From Ramlibacter ginsenosidimutans (lineage in GTDB: Bacteria; Pseudomonadota; Gammaproteobacteria; Burkholderiales; Burkholderiaceae_C): a stretch of 64,000 nucleotides of DNA. The stretch lies in the NCBI RefSeq assembly GCF_016654015.1, contig NZ_JAEPWM010000013.1, positions 62,001-126,000 of the forward strand, given 5' to 3'. The notes below the pieces were generated by a model. It ran no database searches, was not told the DNA's origin, and was given only the letters and a program-made list of their open reading frames with translations. Below are positions 8,969 through 18,524 of this stretch, in pieces (position 1 is the first letter of the stretch; each line of letters starts with the position of its first letter). A program made the position numbers and the translations under genes.

Positions 8969-9002
8969 GCGCATCGCCGTCGCGACCGGCTCGCGCCCGC
9001 GG

Positions 9003-9902
9003 TCAGCGGCGCGAGGACACCACGATGCCGCCTGCGATCAGCACGAACGCGAGCACGTGGTACAGGTGCGGCGGCTCGCCGAGGAAGGCCGCCGAGAAGA
9101 TCGCCGCGAACAGCGGGGTGAGGTTCTGGAAGAAGCCGGCGATGTTCGGGCCGACGCGCTGCACGCCGAGGCCCCAGCAACGGTAGGCGATCACGGCCGG
9201 CCCGATCGCGATGAAGGCAAGCGCCGCGGCCAGCGGCGCGCCCCACTGGATGGCCTGCGGCACCGTGACGGTCTCGACCGCCGCGAACATGCCCGACCAG
9301 CACAGTCCCGGCACCAGCTGCGCCATGAGGAAGTTCGCCCAGTGGCCGCGCAACTCCGGCGCGTCCCCGGGGCGAATGAGCAGCCAGCTGTACAGCGCCC
9401 AGGACGCCGTCGCAATGACCATGTACAGGTCGCCCACCACGAAATGCACCTGCCGCAGGTAAGCGAACTCGCCTCGCGCCAGCACCACCAGCACGCCCGC
9501 AATGGAAAGCACGGCGCCCGTCACCTGCCTCGGCGTGATGCGCTGTCCGAAGAAGGCCGCGCCCAGCCCCAGCATGAACGCCGGGATGCTGGAGCCCACC
9601 AGCGTCACGTTGATCGGCGTGGAGGTCTGCAACGCCAGGTATTGCAGCGCGTTGTAGCATCCCACGCCCACCAGGCCGAGCACGGCGAAACGGCGCATGT
9701 GGGCCCACAGCGGGCTGTCCGCGCGCAGCACCCGCCAGGTGATCGGCAGCAGGATGGCGAATGCCAGCACCCAGCGCAGGAAGTTGAGCGTGAGCGGCGG
9801 GACGAGGGGGGAGACGATCCGGCCGACCACTGCGTTGCCGGCCCACAGCAGTGGCGGCAAGGTCAGGAGCAGGGCGGTGGCGGGGGTGAGGCGCTGGTTC
9901 AT
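9003..9902 (-). CDS. DMT-superfamily transporter (EamA domains)
   Basis: This is a second ten-helix EamA exporter in the window (299 residues from the ATG at 9902; a longer frame adds six residues). The first helix LLLTLPPLLWAGNAVVGR and the duplicated EamA topology are clear. It is only distantly similar to the exporter at 6235, so it is not a recent duplicate. It is transcribed away from the quinone reductase gene. The substrate is unknown. Confidence 0.87.
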   Translation of the reverse strand: MNQRLTPATALLLTLPPLLWAGNAVVGRIVSPLVPPLTLNFLRWVLAFAILLPITWRVLRADSPLWAHMRRFAVLGLVGVGCYNALQYLALQTSTPINVTLVGSSIPAFMLGLGAAFFGQRITPRQVTGAVLSIAGVLVVLARGEFAYLRQVHFVVGDLYMVIATASWALYSWLLIRPGDAPELRGHWANFLMAQLVPGLCWSGMFAAVETVTVPQAIQWGAPLAAALAFIAIGPAVIAYRCWGLGVQRVGPNIAGFFQNLTPLFAAIFSAAFLGEPPHLYHVLAFVLIAGGIVVSSRR

Positions 9903-10018
9903 GGGATGGCAGCCGCGCACTTTAACGGAGGACTGCGTATCCGCCCGGAGACGCCGTGGCCGGTTTCGTGGCAGGATGCGCGCGAATCCCCCCCAATGAC
10001 GGCAAGCAGGAGACTCAC

Positions 10019-11002
10019 GTGAGCAAAGCAGTCCAGATCCGCCAGCATGGCGGCCCCGAGCAGATGGAACTGGTCGACGTGCAGGTGGGCGATCCCGGCC
10101 CTGGCGAGATCCGCATCCGGCACAAGGCCATCGGCCTGAACTTCATCGACGTCTACCAGCGCACCGGCCTGTACCCGATGGCCATGCCGCTCACGCTGGG
10201 CATGGAAGGCTCGGGCATCGTGGAAGCGGTGGGCCCGGGCGTGACGCACCTGAAGGCCGGCGATCGCGCGGCCTACGCCAGCAATCCGCCCGGCTCGTAT
10301 TCCGAGGTGCGGGTCATGCCCGCGAAGAACGTTTGCCGGCTGCCGGAGGCGATCAGCTTCGAGACCGGCGCGGCCATGATGCTCAAGGGACTCACGGCGC
10401 AGTACCTGCTCAAGCGCACGCTGCCGCAAGGCGGCCTGCATCCCGGCGACTACGTGCTCTTCCATGCTGCGGCCGGTGGCGTCGGCCTCATCGCGTGCCA
10501 GTGGGCGCGCGCGCTGGGCCTGCAGTTGATCGGCACCGCCGGCACCGACGAGAAGTGTCAGCTCGCCAAGTCGGTGGGCGCCGCGCACGTCATCAACTAC
10601 AGCAAGGAAGACTTCAAGGCCCGCGTCATGGAGATCACCAGCGGGCAGGGCGTGAAGGTGGTGTACGACTCGGTCGGCAAGGACACCTGGGACAAGTCGC
10701 TGGACTGCCTGCGGCCTTTCGGCCTCATGGCCAGCTTCGGCAACTCCTCCGGCGCGCCCGCACCCTTCGCCCCCGGCATGCTGGGCGTCAAGGGCTCGCT
10801 CTACGTGACGCGGCAGACGCTGTTCACGCACATTGCCACGCGCGAGGCGACGCAGGAAATGGCCGACGACCTGTTCGGCGTGGTCACCAGCGGCAAGGTG
10901 CACATCCGCATCGAACAGCGCTTCCCGCTCGCCCAGGTGCGTGAAGCGCACCAGGCGCTGGAAGCGCGCAAGACCACCGGGTCCACCATCCTCACCCTGT
11001 GA
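10019..11002 (+). CDS. NADPH:quinone oxidoreductase (zeta-crystallin type)
   Basis: This 327-residue medium-chain reductase of the QOR family reduces quinones with NADPH. The family segment GLNFIDVYQRTGLYP near residue 40 and the nucleotide-binding motif AAAGGVGLIACQWA near 150 are visible. The zinc ligands of alcohol dehydrogenases are absent, as expected for QOR. The GTG at 10019 is chosen because AGGAG lies 6 bases upstream. Longer frames would add a non-conserved tail. The stop codon overlaps the GTG of the NUDIX gene by 4 bases, indicating coupled translation. Confidence 0.9.
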   Translation: MSKAVQIRQHGGPEQMELVDVQVGDPGPGEIRIRHKAIGLNFIDVYQRTGLYPMAMPLTLGMEGSGIVEAVGPGVTHLKAGDRAAYASNPPGSYSEVRVMPAKNVCRLPEAISFETGAAMMLKGLTAQYLLKRTLPQGGLHPGDYVLFHAAAGGVGLIACQWARALGLQLIGTAGTDEKCQLAKSVGAAHVINYSKEDFKARVMEITSGQGVKVVYDSVGKDTWDKSLDCLRPFGLMASFGNSSGAPAPFAPGMLGVKGSLYVTRQTLFTHIATREATQEMADDLFGVVTSGKVHIRIEQRFPLAQVREAHQALEARKTTGSTILTL

Positions 11003-11796
11003 AGCTGCCGCAGCCGGCGGCTGCCTGGCGCGCGCGCTTGGCAGCCGCCGCGCAGGCGCCGCCGCTGCGCCCGCGCGTGCCGCTGTGGTGCGGCGGCGAG
11101 CGCATCGGCTCGGTGGAGCCCGACCTGTTTGCGCGGGCCGGTCTCGAGAGCGGGCCGCTCGTGCGCCCCGACGCGCAAGGCTGGCGGCTGGGCGAAGGGG
11201 ATCCCACTGGCGTCTTCGCGCAGCTCGCACAGGCCTTGCGCGACACCGGACTTGCGCACACCTGGCGCGACGAACAGTTGATCGTGCGCGGCGACGCGGG
11301 GACCGAGTTCGGCACCATCGAGCGCGCCGCCGTGCGCGCGCTGGGCATCGCGACCCAGGCCGTGCACCTCACCGCCGTGGCGCCGGACGGCAGCATCTGG
11401 GTGCAGCAGCGCGCCCTGGACAAGCCGACCGATCCCGGCTTGTGGGACACGCTGGTCGGTGGCCTCGTGCCGGCGGACGAGTCGCTGGAGCAAGCCCTCG
11501 CGCGCGAGACCTGGGAAGAAGCGGGATTGCGGCCCGCGCAACTGGCCGGGCTCCGCCGCGGCGGCTGCATGGTCACGCGCCGGCCGCTGCCCGAGCTCGC
11601 GCACGGCTACGTCGTCGAGGAGCTGCACTGGTGGCTTGGCGAGCTGGCGGACGGCGTGCATCCGTGCAACCAGGACGGTGAGGTCGCGGACTTCGCATGC
11701 ATGCAGCCGGACGCACTCTGCGCCGCCCTCGAGCGGGATTCGTTCACGATCGATGCGGCCCTGGTCCTGCTCGCCGCGCACGGCGCCCCCGCCTGA
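10999..11796 (+). CDS. DUF4743-NUDIX hydrolase
   Basis: This 265-residue protein has an N-terminal DUF4743-like half (residues 1-110) and a NUDIX domain whose box is a perfect match (GLVPADES...ARETWEEAGL, about residues 155-177). NUDIX enzymes of this build, related to plant Nudix 20/24 and yeast YJR142W types, cleave thiamine- or isoprenoid-like pyrophosphates; the exact substrate here is not determinable. It starts with GTG and overlaps the QOR stop codon by four bases. Confidence 0.85.
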   Translation: MKLPQPAAAWRARLAAAAQAPPLRPRVPLWCGGERIGSVEPDLFARAGLESGPLVRPDAQGWRLGEGDPTGVFAQLAQALRDTGLAHTWRDEQLIVRGDAGTEFGTIERAAVRALGIATQAVHLTAVAPDGSIWVQQRALDKPTDPGLWDTLVGGLVPADESLEQALARETWEEAGLRPAQLAGLRRGGCMVTRRPLPELAHGYVVEELHWWLGELADGVHPCNQDGEVADFACMQPDALCAALERDSFTIDAALVLLAAHGAPA

Positions 11797-11907
11797 GTTG
11801 CCGTCTCCTACAGCCGCATGGCGGCGGCGCTGTCAGACGCTGCGCCGCCGCGACCCTACAGTGGCAAGGAACGGCGACGCAGGGGCGTCCCCCGCTGGAG
11901 AAAGCAC

Positions 11908-12330
11908 ATGGCATTTCGCGCCTACATCGTCGAGGACAGCTCGACGATCCGGGACAACCTGGTCGAGACCCTGAAGGAGCTGGCCCAGTTCGAGCCGGTC
12001 GGCAGCACCGCATCCGAGCACGAAGCCAAACGCTGGCTGGCCGCGAACGCGTGGGACCTCGCGATCATCGACCTGTTCCTGCGCGAAGGCAGCGGCATGA
12101 ACGTGCTGGAAGCCTGCCGCGGGCGCGAGCCTGGGCAGAAGGTCGTGGTGCTGTCCAACCATTCCTCGCGCGACGTGCGCTGGCGCTGCCAGCAGCTGGG
12201 CGCCGATGCCTGTTTCGACAAGTCGACGGAACTGGAGGCGCTGGTGGCCTACTGCCGCAAGCTGCGCGACGGGGTGCAGCCGCAGCTCGAGGCGGCGCCT
12301 ACGACGCCCGGGACGGCTGCTCCGGCATGA
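11908..12330 (+). CDS. Single-domain response regulator
   Basis: This 140-residue receiver domain has no output domain. Acidic residues sit at VEDSS (positions 8-9), the phospho-acceptor Asp is in LAIIDLFL (about 54), and the conserved Lys is in CFDKSTE (about 106). The remaining C-terminal tail is short and Ala/Pro/Thr-rich. A GGAG ribosome site precedes the ATG at 11908; longer upstream frames lack one. There is no kinase nearby, so it is an orphan receiver. Its last 32 bases overlap the 3' end of the convergent Na/Pi transporter gene. Confidence 0.85.
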   Translation: MAFRAYIVEDSSTIRDNLVETLKELAQFEPVGSTASEHEAKRWLAANAWDLAIIDLFLREGSGMNVLEACRGREPGQKVVVLSNHSSRDVRWRCQQLGADACFDKSTELEALVAYCRKLRDGVQPQLEAAPTTPGTAAPA

Positions 12331-13966
12331 CCTGCCGGAAGCGGCTCGGGGCGAGCGCGCCGGCCGAATCCAGGATCGGGTAGGCGATCGAGCAGATGTG
12401 GGAGTTGATCCGCTTCAGGTCGCTGATCAGGTCCAGGTGCAGAGAGCTGGTCTCGATGCTTTGCACCGTGTTCTCGGACAGCCGCGTGAGGTGCGTGCCC
12501 GCGTAGGCGCGCTCCAGGTCGCGAAAGCGCGCCTTCTCCTCCAGCAGCCGCTGCGCGTCACGCACCGAGCCGTTCAGGAACACGCTCATGCCCAGGCGCA
12601 GGTTGTCGACCAGCCGCGCGTGCAGCTCGCAGATCTCGGCCATGCCGGCATCGGAGAAGTTGCGGCCCTTCTTGATCTTCTTGTCCTCGATGTCCTGCAG
12701 CACGCGCTCGACGATGTCGCCGATCTGCTCCATGTTGATTGTGAAGCTGATGATGTCGGTCCAGCGCCGGCTCTCCTCCTCGCCGAGCGCCTCGCGCGAG
12801 ATCTTGGTGAGGTAGTACTTGATCGCCGAATAGAGCTGGTCGACGGTGTCGTCCATCTTGCGCAGCTCCTGCGCCAGCCGCAGGTCGTTGTCCTTGATGA
12901 CGCGCAGCATGCCCAGCAGCATGGTCTCGACCACGTCGGCCTGGTGCAGCGCCTCGCGCGCGGCGTTGGAGATCGCGAGCGAGGGTGTCGATAGCGCCGA
13001 CGGATCGAGGTGGTGCGGCCGGCCGGCCACCAGGCTCTTGTCCGGCTTGGGCAGCCAGTGCTCCACCACGCGCGCGACCTTGTCGGTGAGCGCAAGGAAG
13101 ATCAGCGCGATGAGGACGTTGAACACCAGGTGGTAGATCACCACCAGCTTGTCGTGCTCGGAGATGTAGGGACTCAGGTAGCGCACCCACAGGCCCACGA
13201 AGGGCGCGGCCAGCACCACGCCCACCCCCTTGAAGACCAGGTTGCCCATGGGCACCTGGCGCACCTCCACCGAGGCGTTGGCGGTCGCGAGCACCGCCAG
13301 CAGGCCGCTGCCGAGGTTGGCGCCGAGCGTGAGGCCCAGCGCCACGTCGATCGGGATCGCACCCGAAGCCGCGAGCGTGGCCGTGAGCAGCACGATCGCC
13401 AGGCTGGAATAGGCGACCACCGAGAGCACGGCGCCCACCGTGATCTCCAGCAGGATGTCGCTGGACAGCGATTCCAGCATCGCCTTCACGGCCGGCGAAC
13501 GCACGATGATGGCCGTGGATTCGGCGACCAGGCGCAGTGCCAGCAGCATGAGCCCGATGCCGATCAGCACCCGCCCGAACCGGCCGAGGGGCGTCGACTG
13601 GCGCGTGATGAACAGCACCACGCCGACCAGGATGAACAGCGGCGATAGCCAGGACAGGTCGAACGAGAAGACCACCGTCATGAGGCTGGTGCCCACGTCG
13701 GCCCCCAGCATCACCGCGAGCGCCGTCGCGAGGCTCACCAGGCCCTGGCCGACGAAGGAGGAGACGATCAGGGCCGTCGCGGTGCTGGATTGCACGAGGG
13801 CCGTTACGCCCAGGCCGGCCGTCGCGGCCGCCGGGCGGGTCGAGATGCTGCGGGCCAGGACGTGCCGCAGGTTGGCGCCGAAGACGCGCAGGATGCCGGT
13901 GCGTACGAGGTACGTACCCCACACCAGCAGCGCCACGGCCGCCAGCAGGTTCAGCAAATGCTTCAT
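12299..13966 (-). CDS. Na/Pi cotransporter family protein with PhoU-like domain
   Basis: This 555-residue inner-membrane protein has two Na/Pi cotransporter (PF02690) repeats, with QSS motifs in LVQSSTATALIVSSF near residue 60. A C-terminal cytosolic helical PhoU-like domain follows (about 340-540; IGDIVERVLQDIEDKK). The family usually takes up or exports phosphate with sodium. The first 15 residues form a membrane helix. The gene is convergent with the receiver gene, and the two coding ends overlap by 32 bases. Confidence 0.9.
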   Translation of the reverse strand: MKHLLNLLAAVALLVWGTYLVRTGILRVFGANLRHVLARSISTRPAAATAGLGVTALVQSSTATALIVSSFVGQGLVSLATALAVMLGADVGTSLMTVVFSFDLSWLSPLFILVGVVLFITRQSTPLGRFGRVLIGIGLMLLALRLVAESTAIIVRSPAVKAMLESLSSDILLEITVGAVLSVVAYSSLAIVLLTATLAASGAIPIDVALGLTLGANLGSGLLAVLATANASVEVRQVPMGNLVFKGVGVVLAAPFVGLWVRYLSPYISEHDKLVVIYHLVFNVLIALIFLALTDKVARVVEHWLPKPDKSLVAGRPHHLDPSALSTPSLAISNAAREALHQADVVETMLLGMLRVIKDNDLRLAQELRKMDDTVDQLYSAIKYYLTKISREALGEEESRRWTDIISFTINMEQIGDIVERVLQDIEDKKIKKGRNFSDAGMAEICELHARLVDNLRLGMSVFLNGSVRDAQRLLEEKARFRDLERAYAGTHLTRLSENTVQSIETSSLHLDLISDLKRINSHICSIAYPILDSAGALAPSRFRQVMPEQPSRAS

Positions 13967-14034
13967 GTTTGAAGCAATGATACGCCCCGGCTGTCAAGCG
14001 GGACCGGGCATTTTCCCGGCCTGGGGCTCTTGCG

Positions 14035-14550
14035 CTAGCGGCTGCGGCGCACGCGCATCAGTTCGTCGAGGATCAGGCCGGCGGCGCCGATGGTGATGGC
14101 GGTGTCCGCCACGTTGAAGGCCGGGAAGTACCAGCTCTCGTGCCAGTGGAACTGCAGGAAGTCCACCACGTAGCCGCGCAGCAGCCGGTCCACCAGGTTG
14201 CCGACCGCGCCGCCCAGGATGCAGGCGAGCGAGAACGAGAACAGCCTCTGCCCGGCATGCGTGCGCAGCAGGTACAGGATGAACAGCACCGCCGCCACCG
14301 CGATGCCGGCGAACAGCCAGCGCTGCCAGCCCGAGGCCGCCGCCAGGAAGGAGAAGGCGGCCCCGGTGTTGTGCGCGCGTACGATGTTGAAGAAGGAGGT
14401 GACCGTCGTCGACGCGCCGAACTGGTAGTACCCGACGATGAGTACTTTGGTGAACTGGTCCGCGATCAGCACGATCAGCGCCAGCCCCAGCCAGGGCAGC
14501 ACGCCCTGCTGGCCGCTGCCGGAACCCATGAGCGTGGTGCCGCGGGCCAT
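14035..14550 (-). CDS. lspA: Lipoprotein signal peptidase (signal peptidase II)
   Basis: LspA cleaves the signal peptide from diacylglyceryl-prolipoproteins in the inner membrane. The 171-residue protein has four membrane helices and the signature regions NTGAAFSF, GGAVGNLVDR and FNVADTAI, which carry the two catalytic aspartates. The ATG at 14550 shares a base with the ileS stop codon, so translation is coupled. It is the last gene of the conserved ribF-ileS-lspA operon. Confidence 0.95.
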   Translation of the reverse strand: MARGTTLMGSGSGQQGVLPWLGLALIVLIADQFTKVLIVGYYQFGASTTVTSFFNIVRAHNTGAAFSFLAAASGWQRWLFAGIAVAAVLFILYLLRTHAGQRLFSFSLACILGGAVGNLVDRLLRGYVVDFLQFHWHESWYFPAFNVADTAITIGAAGLILDELMRVRRSR

Positions 14551-17408
14551 CAGGCGTGCTCCCGGACTTCGCCGGTACCGAACAGGTTGCTCACGCAACG
14601 GCCGCACAGGGCCGGATGGGCCGGGTCGCTGCCGACTTCGGCCCGCCAGTGCCAGCAGCGGTCGCACTTGAGGTGCGTGCTGGGATGCGCCTCGATGACG
14701 AGCGCATCGCCCGCGTGCAGGCGCACCTGCGAGGTGATGAAGACGAACTTCAGGTCGTCGCCCAGGCTCGCGAGCAGCGCGTGGTCCGCCGGCGGTGCGG
14801 TGATCGCCAGGTTGGCCTGCAGCGAGGAGCCGACGCGTCCCTTTTCGCGCAGCGCCTCGATCTCCTTGTTCGCCAGCTCGCGCAGCGCGCGGATGCGGTT
14901 CCACTTCGCCAGCAGCTCGGTGTCCGGGCTGCCGATCTCGGCGTACTCCTCCAGGAAGATGGACTCGGAGTCGCCGAACAGCTTCCAGGCCTCTTCCGCC
15001 GTGAAGGAGAGGAAGGGCGCCATCCAGCGCAGCATCGCGTGCGTGATGTGCCACAGGGCCGTCTGCGCGCTGCGGCGGGCCAGCGACTTCGGCGCGGTCG
15101 TGTACAGCCGGTCCTTCAGCACGTCGAGGTAGAACGCGCCGAGGTCTTCCGAGCAGTACACCTGCAGCTTGGCCACCACCGGGTGGAACTCGTAGACCTC
15201 GTAGTGCGCGAGCACTTCGGCCTGGAATTCGGCGGCGCGGGACAGCGCGTAGCGGTCGATCTCCAGCATCTCGGCGAGCGGGACTGCGTCCTTGGCCGGA
15301 TCGAAGTCGTTCACGTTGGCGAGCAGGAAGCGCAGCGTATTGCGGATGCGCCGGTACGCGTCCACCACCCGGGCGAGGATCTTGTCGTCGCCGGCGATGT
15401 CGCCCGAATAGTCGGACGCGGCCACCCACAGCCGGATGATCTCGGCGCCCAGCTTCTTGCTGGTCTCCTGCGGGTCGACGCCGTTGCCGAGCGACTTGCT
15501 CATCTTGCGGCCCTGGCTGTCCACCGTGAAGCCGTGCGTGAGCAGGCCGCGGTAGGGCGCGCGGCCGTACATCGCGCAAGCCGTGAGCAGCGAGGAATGG
15601 AACCAGCCGCGGTGCTGGTCGTGGCCTTCCAGGTACAGGTCGGCCTCGGGGCCGTTCTCGTGCGCTGTGCCCGGGTGCGAGCCCTTGAGCACCGTCGTGT
15701 GCGTCGTGCCCGAGTCGAACCAGACCTCCAGGATGTCCTGGCTCTTGGTGTACTCCGGCGCGTCGGCAGCGGCGCCAACCTTCGCGAGGATCTCCTCGGA
15801 ACCGGCCTTGCTCCACGCCTCGATGCCGCCCGCCTGCACCATGTCGGCGGCGACGTCGAGGATCTCCATGGTCTTCGGGTGCAGCTCGCCCGAGTCCTTG
15901 TGCAGGAAGAAGGGCAGGGGCACGCCCCAGCTGCGCTGGCGGCTGATGCACCAGTCCGGCCGGCCGGCGATCATGTCGCGCAGGCGCGCCTTGCCGTTCT
16001 CGGGATAGAAGCTGGTCTCCTCGATCGCGCGAAGCGCGAGGTTGCGCAGCGTGTCGGGTGCCTTGTCCTTCGTGAAGACGCCTTCGCCCTGGTCCATGCG
16101 GATGAACCACTGCGCCGCGGCGCGGTAGATCACCGGCGTCTTGTGGCGCCAGCAGTGCGGGTAGCTGTGGACGATCGCCTCGGTGCCGAACAGGCGGCCC
16201 GCCTGTTCCAGCGTCGCGATGATGTGCGGCACCGCCTTCCAGATGTTCTCGCCGCCGAACAGCGGGAAGTCCGGCGCGTACGAGCCGTTGCCCTGCACCG
16301 GGTTCAGGATGTCGTCGTACTTCATCCCGTGCGCGACGCAGCTGTTGAAGTCGTCGAGGCCGTAGGCGGGCGAGGAGTGCACGATGCCGGTGCCGTCTTC
16401 CGCCGTGGCGTAGTCCGCCAGGTACACGGGCGACAGGCGCCGGTAGCCGGCGTCCACGTCGTACAGCGGATGCTGGAACTCCAGGCCGCCCAGGTTCTTG
16501 CCCGGCGTCGTGGCGAGCACCTGGCCTTCGAGCTGGTAGCGGGCCAGGCACTTCTCGACCAGCGACTCGGCGACGATGATGCGCCCGCGCGGCGTCTCGA
16601 CCAGTGCGTAGACGATCTCGGGATTGAGGTTCAGCGCCTGGTTGGCGGGGATGGTCCAGGCGGTGGTGGTCCAGATGACGGCAAAGACATCTTCAGTCCC
16701 TCCCCCTTGGGGTGGGGGCGCCCCGAGGCCGAACGCCGCCAGCACCTTCCCCGGCTCGTTCGCCTTGAACCCCACGTCGAGCGTCTGCGACTTCTTGTCC
16801 GCGTACTCGATCTCGAACTCCGCCAGCGAGGAGCCGCAGTCGAAGCACCAGTAGACGGGCTTGAGTCCCCGGTAGACGAAGCCGCGCTCGATGACGCGCT
16901 TGAACGCGCGGATCTCGTCGGCCTCGTTGCTGAAGTCCATCGTGCGGTACGGATGCTCCCAGTCGCCCAGCACGCCCAGGCGCTTGAAGTCCGCCATCTG
17001 GATGGCGATCTGCTCGGTCGCGAAGGCGCGGCTCTTCGCCTGCATCTCGTCGCGCGGCAGGTTGCGGCCGTACTTCTTCTCGATCGCGTTCTCGATCGGC
17101 AGCCCGTGGCAGTCCCAGCCCGGGATGTAGACCGCGTCCAGCCCCTTGAGCTGGCGCGACTTGACGATCATGTCCTTGAGGATCTTGTTGACGGCGTGAC
17201 CCATGTGGATCTGGCCGTTGGCGTACGGCGGGCCGTCGTGCAGGATGAACTTCTGCCGGCCGCAGCGCGCCTCGCGCAGGCGCTTGTACAGGCCCTCGTC
17301 CTCCCATTGCTTCACCCAGCCCGGCTCGCGCTTGGGCAGGTCGCCGCGCATCGGGAAGGGCGTGTCGGACAGGTTCAGGGTGGCGCGGTAATCGGTCTTG
17401 TCGGTCAT
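14550..17408 (-). CDS. ileS: Isoleucyl-tRNA synthetase
   Basis: This cytosolic enzyme charges tRNA-Ile. The 952-residue protein has the HIGH-type motif HMGH near residue 69, KMSKS near 636, an editing domain between them and a C-terminal zinc finger (CDRC...CGRC, about 919-940). The ATG at 17408 matches the family N-terminus (DYRATLNLSDTPFPMRGDL). An unusual Gly/Pro-rich stretch, GLGAPPPQGGGTED (about 227-240), sits just before the WTTTAWT motif. It is encoded by a palindromic GC element that looks inserted. ribF is upstream and lspA overlaps downstream. Confidence 0.97.
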   Translation of the reverse strand: MTDKTDYRATLNLSDTPFPMRGDLPKREPGWVKQWEDEGLYKRLREARCGRQKFILHDGPPYANGQIHMGHAVNKILKDMIVKSRQLKGLDAVYIPGWDCHGLPIENAIEKKYGRNLPRDEMQAKSRAFATEQIAIQMADFKRLGVLGDWEHPYRTMDFSNEADEIRAFKRVIERGFVYRGLKPVYWCFDCGSSLAEFEIEYADKKSQTLDVGFKANEPGKVLAAFGLGAPPPQGGGTEDVFAVIWTTTAWTIPANQALNLNPEIVYALVETPRGRIIVAESLVEKCLARYQLEGQVLATTPGKNLGGLEFQHPLYDVDAGYRRLSPVYLADYATAEDGTGIVHSSPAYGLDDFNSCVAHGMKYDDILNPVQGNGSYAPDFPLFGGENIWKAVPHIIATLEQAGRLFGTEAIVHSYPHCWRHKTPVIYRAAAQWFIRMDQGEGVFTKDKAPDTLRNLALRAIEETSFYPENGKARLRDMIAGRPDWCISRQRSWGVPLPFFLHKDSGELHPKTMEILDVAADMVQAGGIEAWSKAGSEEILAKVGAAADAPEYTKSQDILEVWFDSGTTHTTVLKGSHPGTAHENGPEADLYLEGHDQHRGWFHSSLLTACAMYGRAPYRGLLTHGFTVDSQGRKMSKSLGNGVDPQETSKKLGAEIIRLWVAASDYSGDIAGDDKILARVVDAYRRIRNTLRFLLANVNDFDPAKDAVPLAEMLEIDRYALSRAAEFQAEVLAHYEVYEFHPVVAKLQVYCSEDLGAFYLDVLKDRLYTTAPKSLARRSAQTALWHITHAMLRWMAPFLSFTAEEAWKLFGDSESIFLEEYAEIGSPDTELLAKWNRIRALRELANKEIEALREKGRVGSSLQANLAITAPPADHALLASLGDDLKFVFITSQVRLHAGDALVIEAHPSTHLKCDRCWHWRAEVGSDPAHPALCGRCVSNLFGTGEVREHA
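16697..16728 (-). repeat. Palindromic G/C element inserted in frame within ileS
   Basis: A run of the type CCCTCCCCCTTGGGG followed by TGGGGGCGCCCC can fold on itself (CCCCC with GGGGG; GGGGCGCCCC is self-complementary). Its length keeps the ileS frame open and adds about ten Gly/Pro-rich residues in a surface loop of the protein. The base composition is unlike the flanking codons, which suggests a small mobile palindromic element. Confidence 0.5.
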
Positions 17409-17513
17409 GGGAAGCCTTTGCGAACTTGTCAGGCCGGGCCGGGCCCGGGCATCCACGGCCGATCGCGGCGCGTGGGGGGTGAGGGCGGCGCGGTGCCGCC
17501 GCTGACAAGGGCG

Positions 17514-18524
17514 CTAAATTCGGTCGCGCGTGGTCTGCCGCCGCGTCTCGGCGTGCGTGGACGCGAAGAAGGCACGCGCGGCTTCGCAGTCGCGCGCAAT
17601 GCCCGACTGCAGGGCCTCGAGGCTGTCGTAGCGCAGCTCGTCGTGCAGTTTGTGCAGGAGTTCCACGCGGATGATTTTACCGTAGCCCCCTTCTTCCCCG
17701 AGATGGGCCGGCCATTGCAGGCAGTGCGTCTCCAGCAGGACGCGTCCGCCATTGACGTCGCGCGGGTCCAGCGAGGGGCGCACGCCCAGGTTGGCGACGC
17801 CCTCCAGCGGCTGCGCGTCCAGCCCGTGCACGGTGACGGCGAAGATCCCGCCGGCCGCCGGCTTCCAGTGGGCGAAGCGCAGGTTGAGCGTCTTGAAGCC
17901 GAGGTCGCGCCCCAGCTTGCGGCCGTGCACCACGTGGCCGCTGATGCTGTAGGGACGCCCCAGCAGGGCGGCCGTGCCGGCCATGTCCCCGCGCGCGAGC
18001 GCCTCGCGCACCGCCGAGCTCGACACGCGCAGCCCGTGCACTTCGTAACTGTTCATGCGGGCCACGTCGAAGCCCAGCCGGCTGCCCGCCGAATCCAGCA
18101 TCGTGTAGTCGCCGGCGCGCTTGGCGCCGAAGCGGAAGTCGTCGCCGACCAGGACGTATTTCGCACCGAGCCCCTGCACCAGCACGTCGGAGATGAAGGC
18201 TTCGGGAACCTGGCTGGACAAGCGCGCATCGAACTTGAGGATGATGCATTGGTCGACGCCGCACTTGGCCAGCTCGGTGAGCTTGTCGCGCAGGGTGGCG
18301 ATGCGCGCGGGCGCGAGCTCCGGCTTGCGGTGCACGGCGGCGAAGTAGTCGCGCGGATGCGGCTCGAAGGTGAGCACGCAGCTGGGCACGCCCCGGTGGC
18401 GCGCCTCGCTGTTCAGCAGCGCCAGCATCGCCTGGTGGCCGCGGTGCACGCCATCGAAGTTGCCGATGGTGAGCGCGCACGCCCGCGCGATCTGGGGATG
18501 GTGGAAGCCGCGCAGGATCTGCAT
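17514..18524 (-). CDS. ribF: Bifunctional riboflavin kinase / FAD synthetase
   Basis: RibF makes FMN from riboflavin and then FAD from FMN. The N-terminal nucleotidyltransferase half has TIGNFDGVHRGHQAML near residues 16-31. The C-terminal flavokinase half has GHVVHGRKLGRDLGF near 190 and the usual NLGVRP region. The ATG at 18524 is chosen (336 residues); a frame extending to 18578 adds a non-conserved tail. It heads the ribF-ileS-lspA block and is divergent from the HNH gene. Confidence 0.95.
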   Translation of the reverse strand: MQILRGFHHPQIARACALTIGNFDGVHRGHQAMLALLNSEARHRGVPSCVLTFEPHPRDYFAAVHRKPELAPARIATLRDKLTELAKCGVDQCIILKFDARLSSQVPEAFISDVLVQGLGAKYVLVGDDFRFGAKRAGDYTMLDSAGSRLGFDVARMNSYEVHGLRVSSSAVREALARGDMAGTAALLGRPYSISGHVVHGRKLGRDLGFKTLNLRFAHWKPAAGGIFAVTVHGLDAQPLEGVANLGVRPSLDPRDVNGGRVLLETHCLQWPAHLGEEGGYGKIIRVELLHKLHDELRYDSLEALQSGIARDCEAARAFFASTHAETRRQTTRDRI

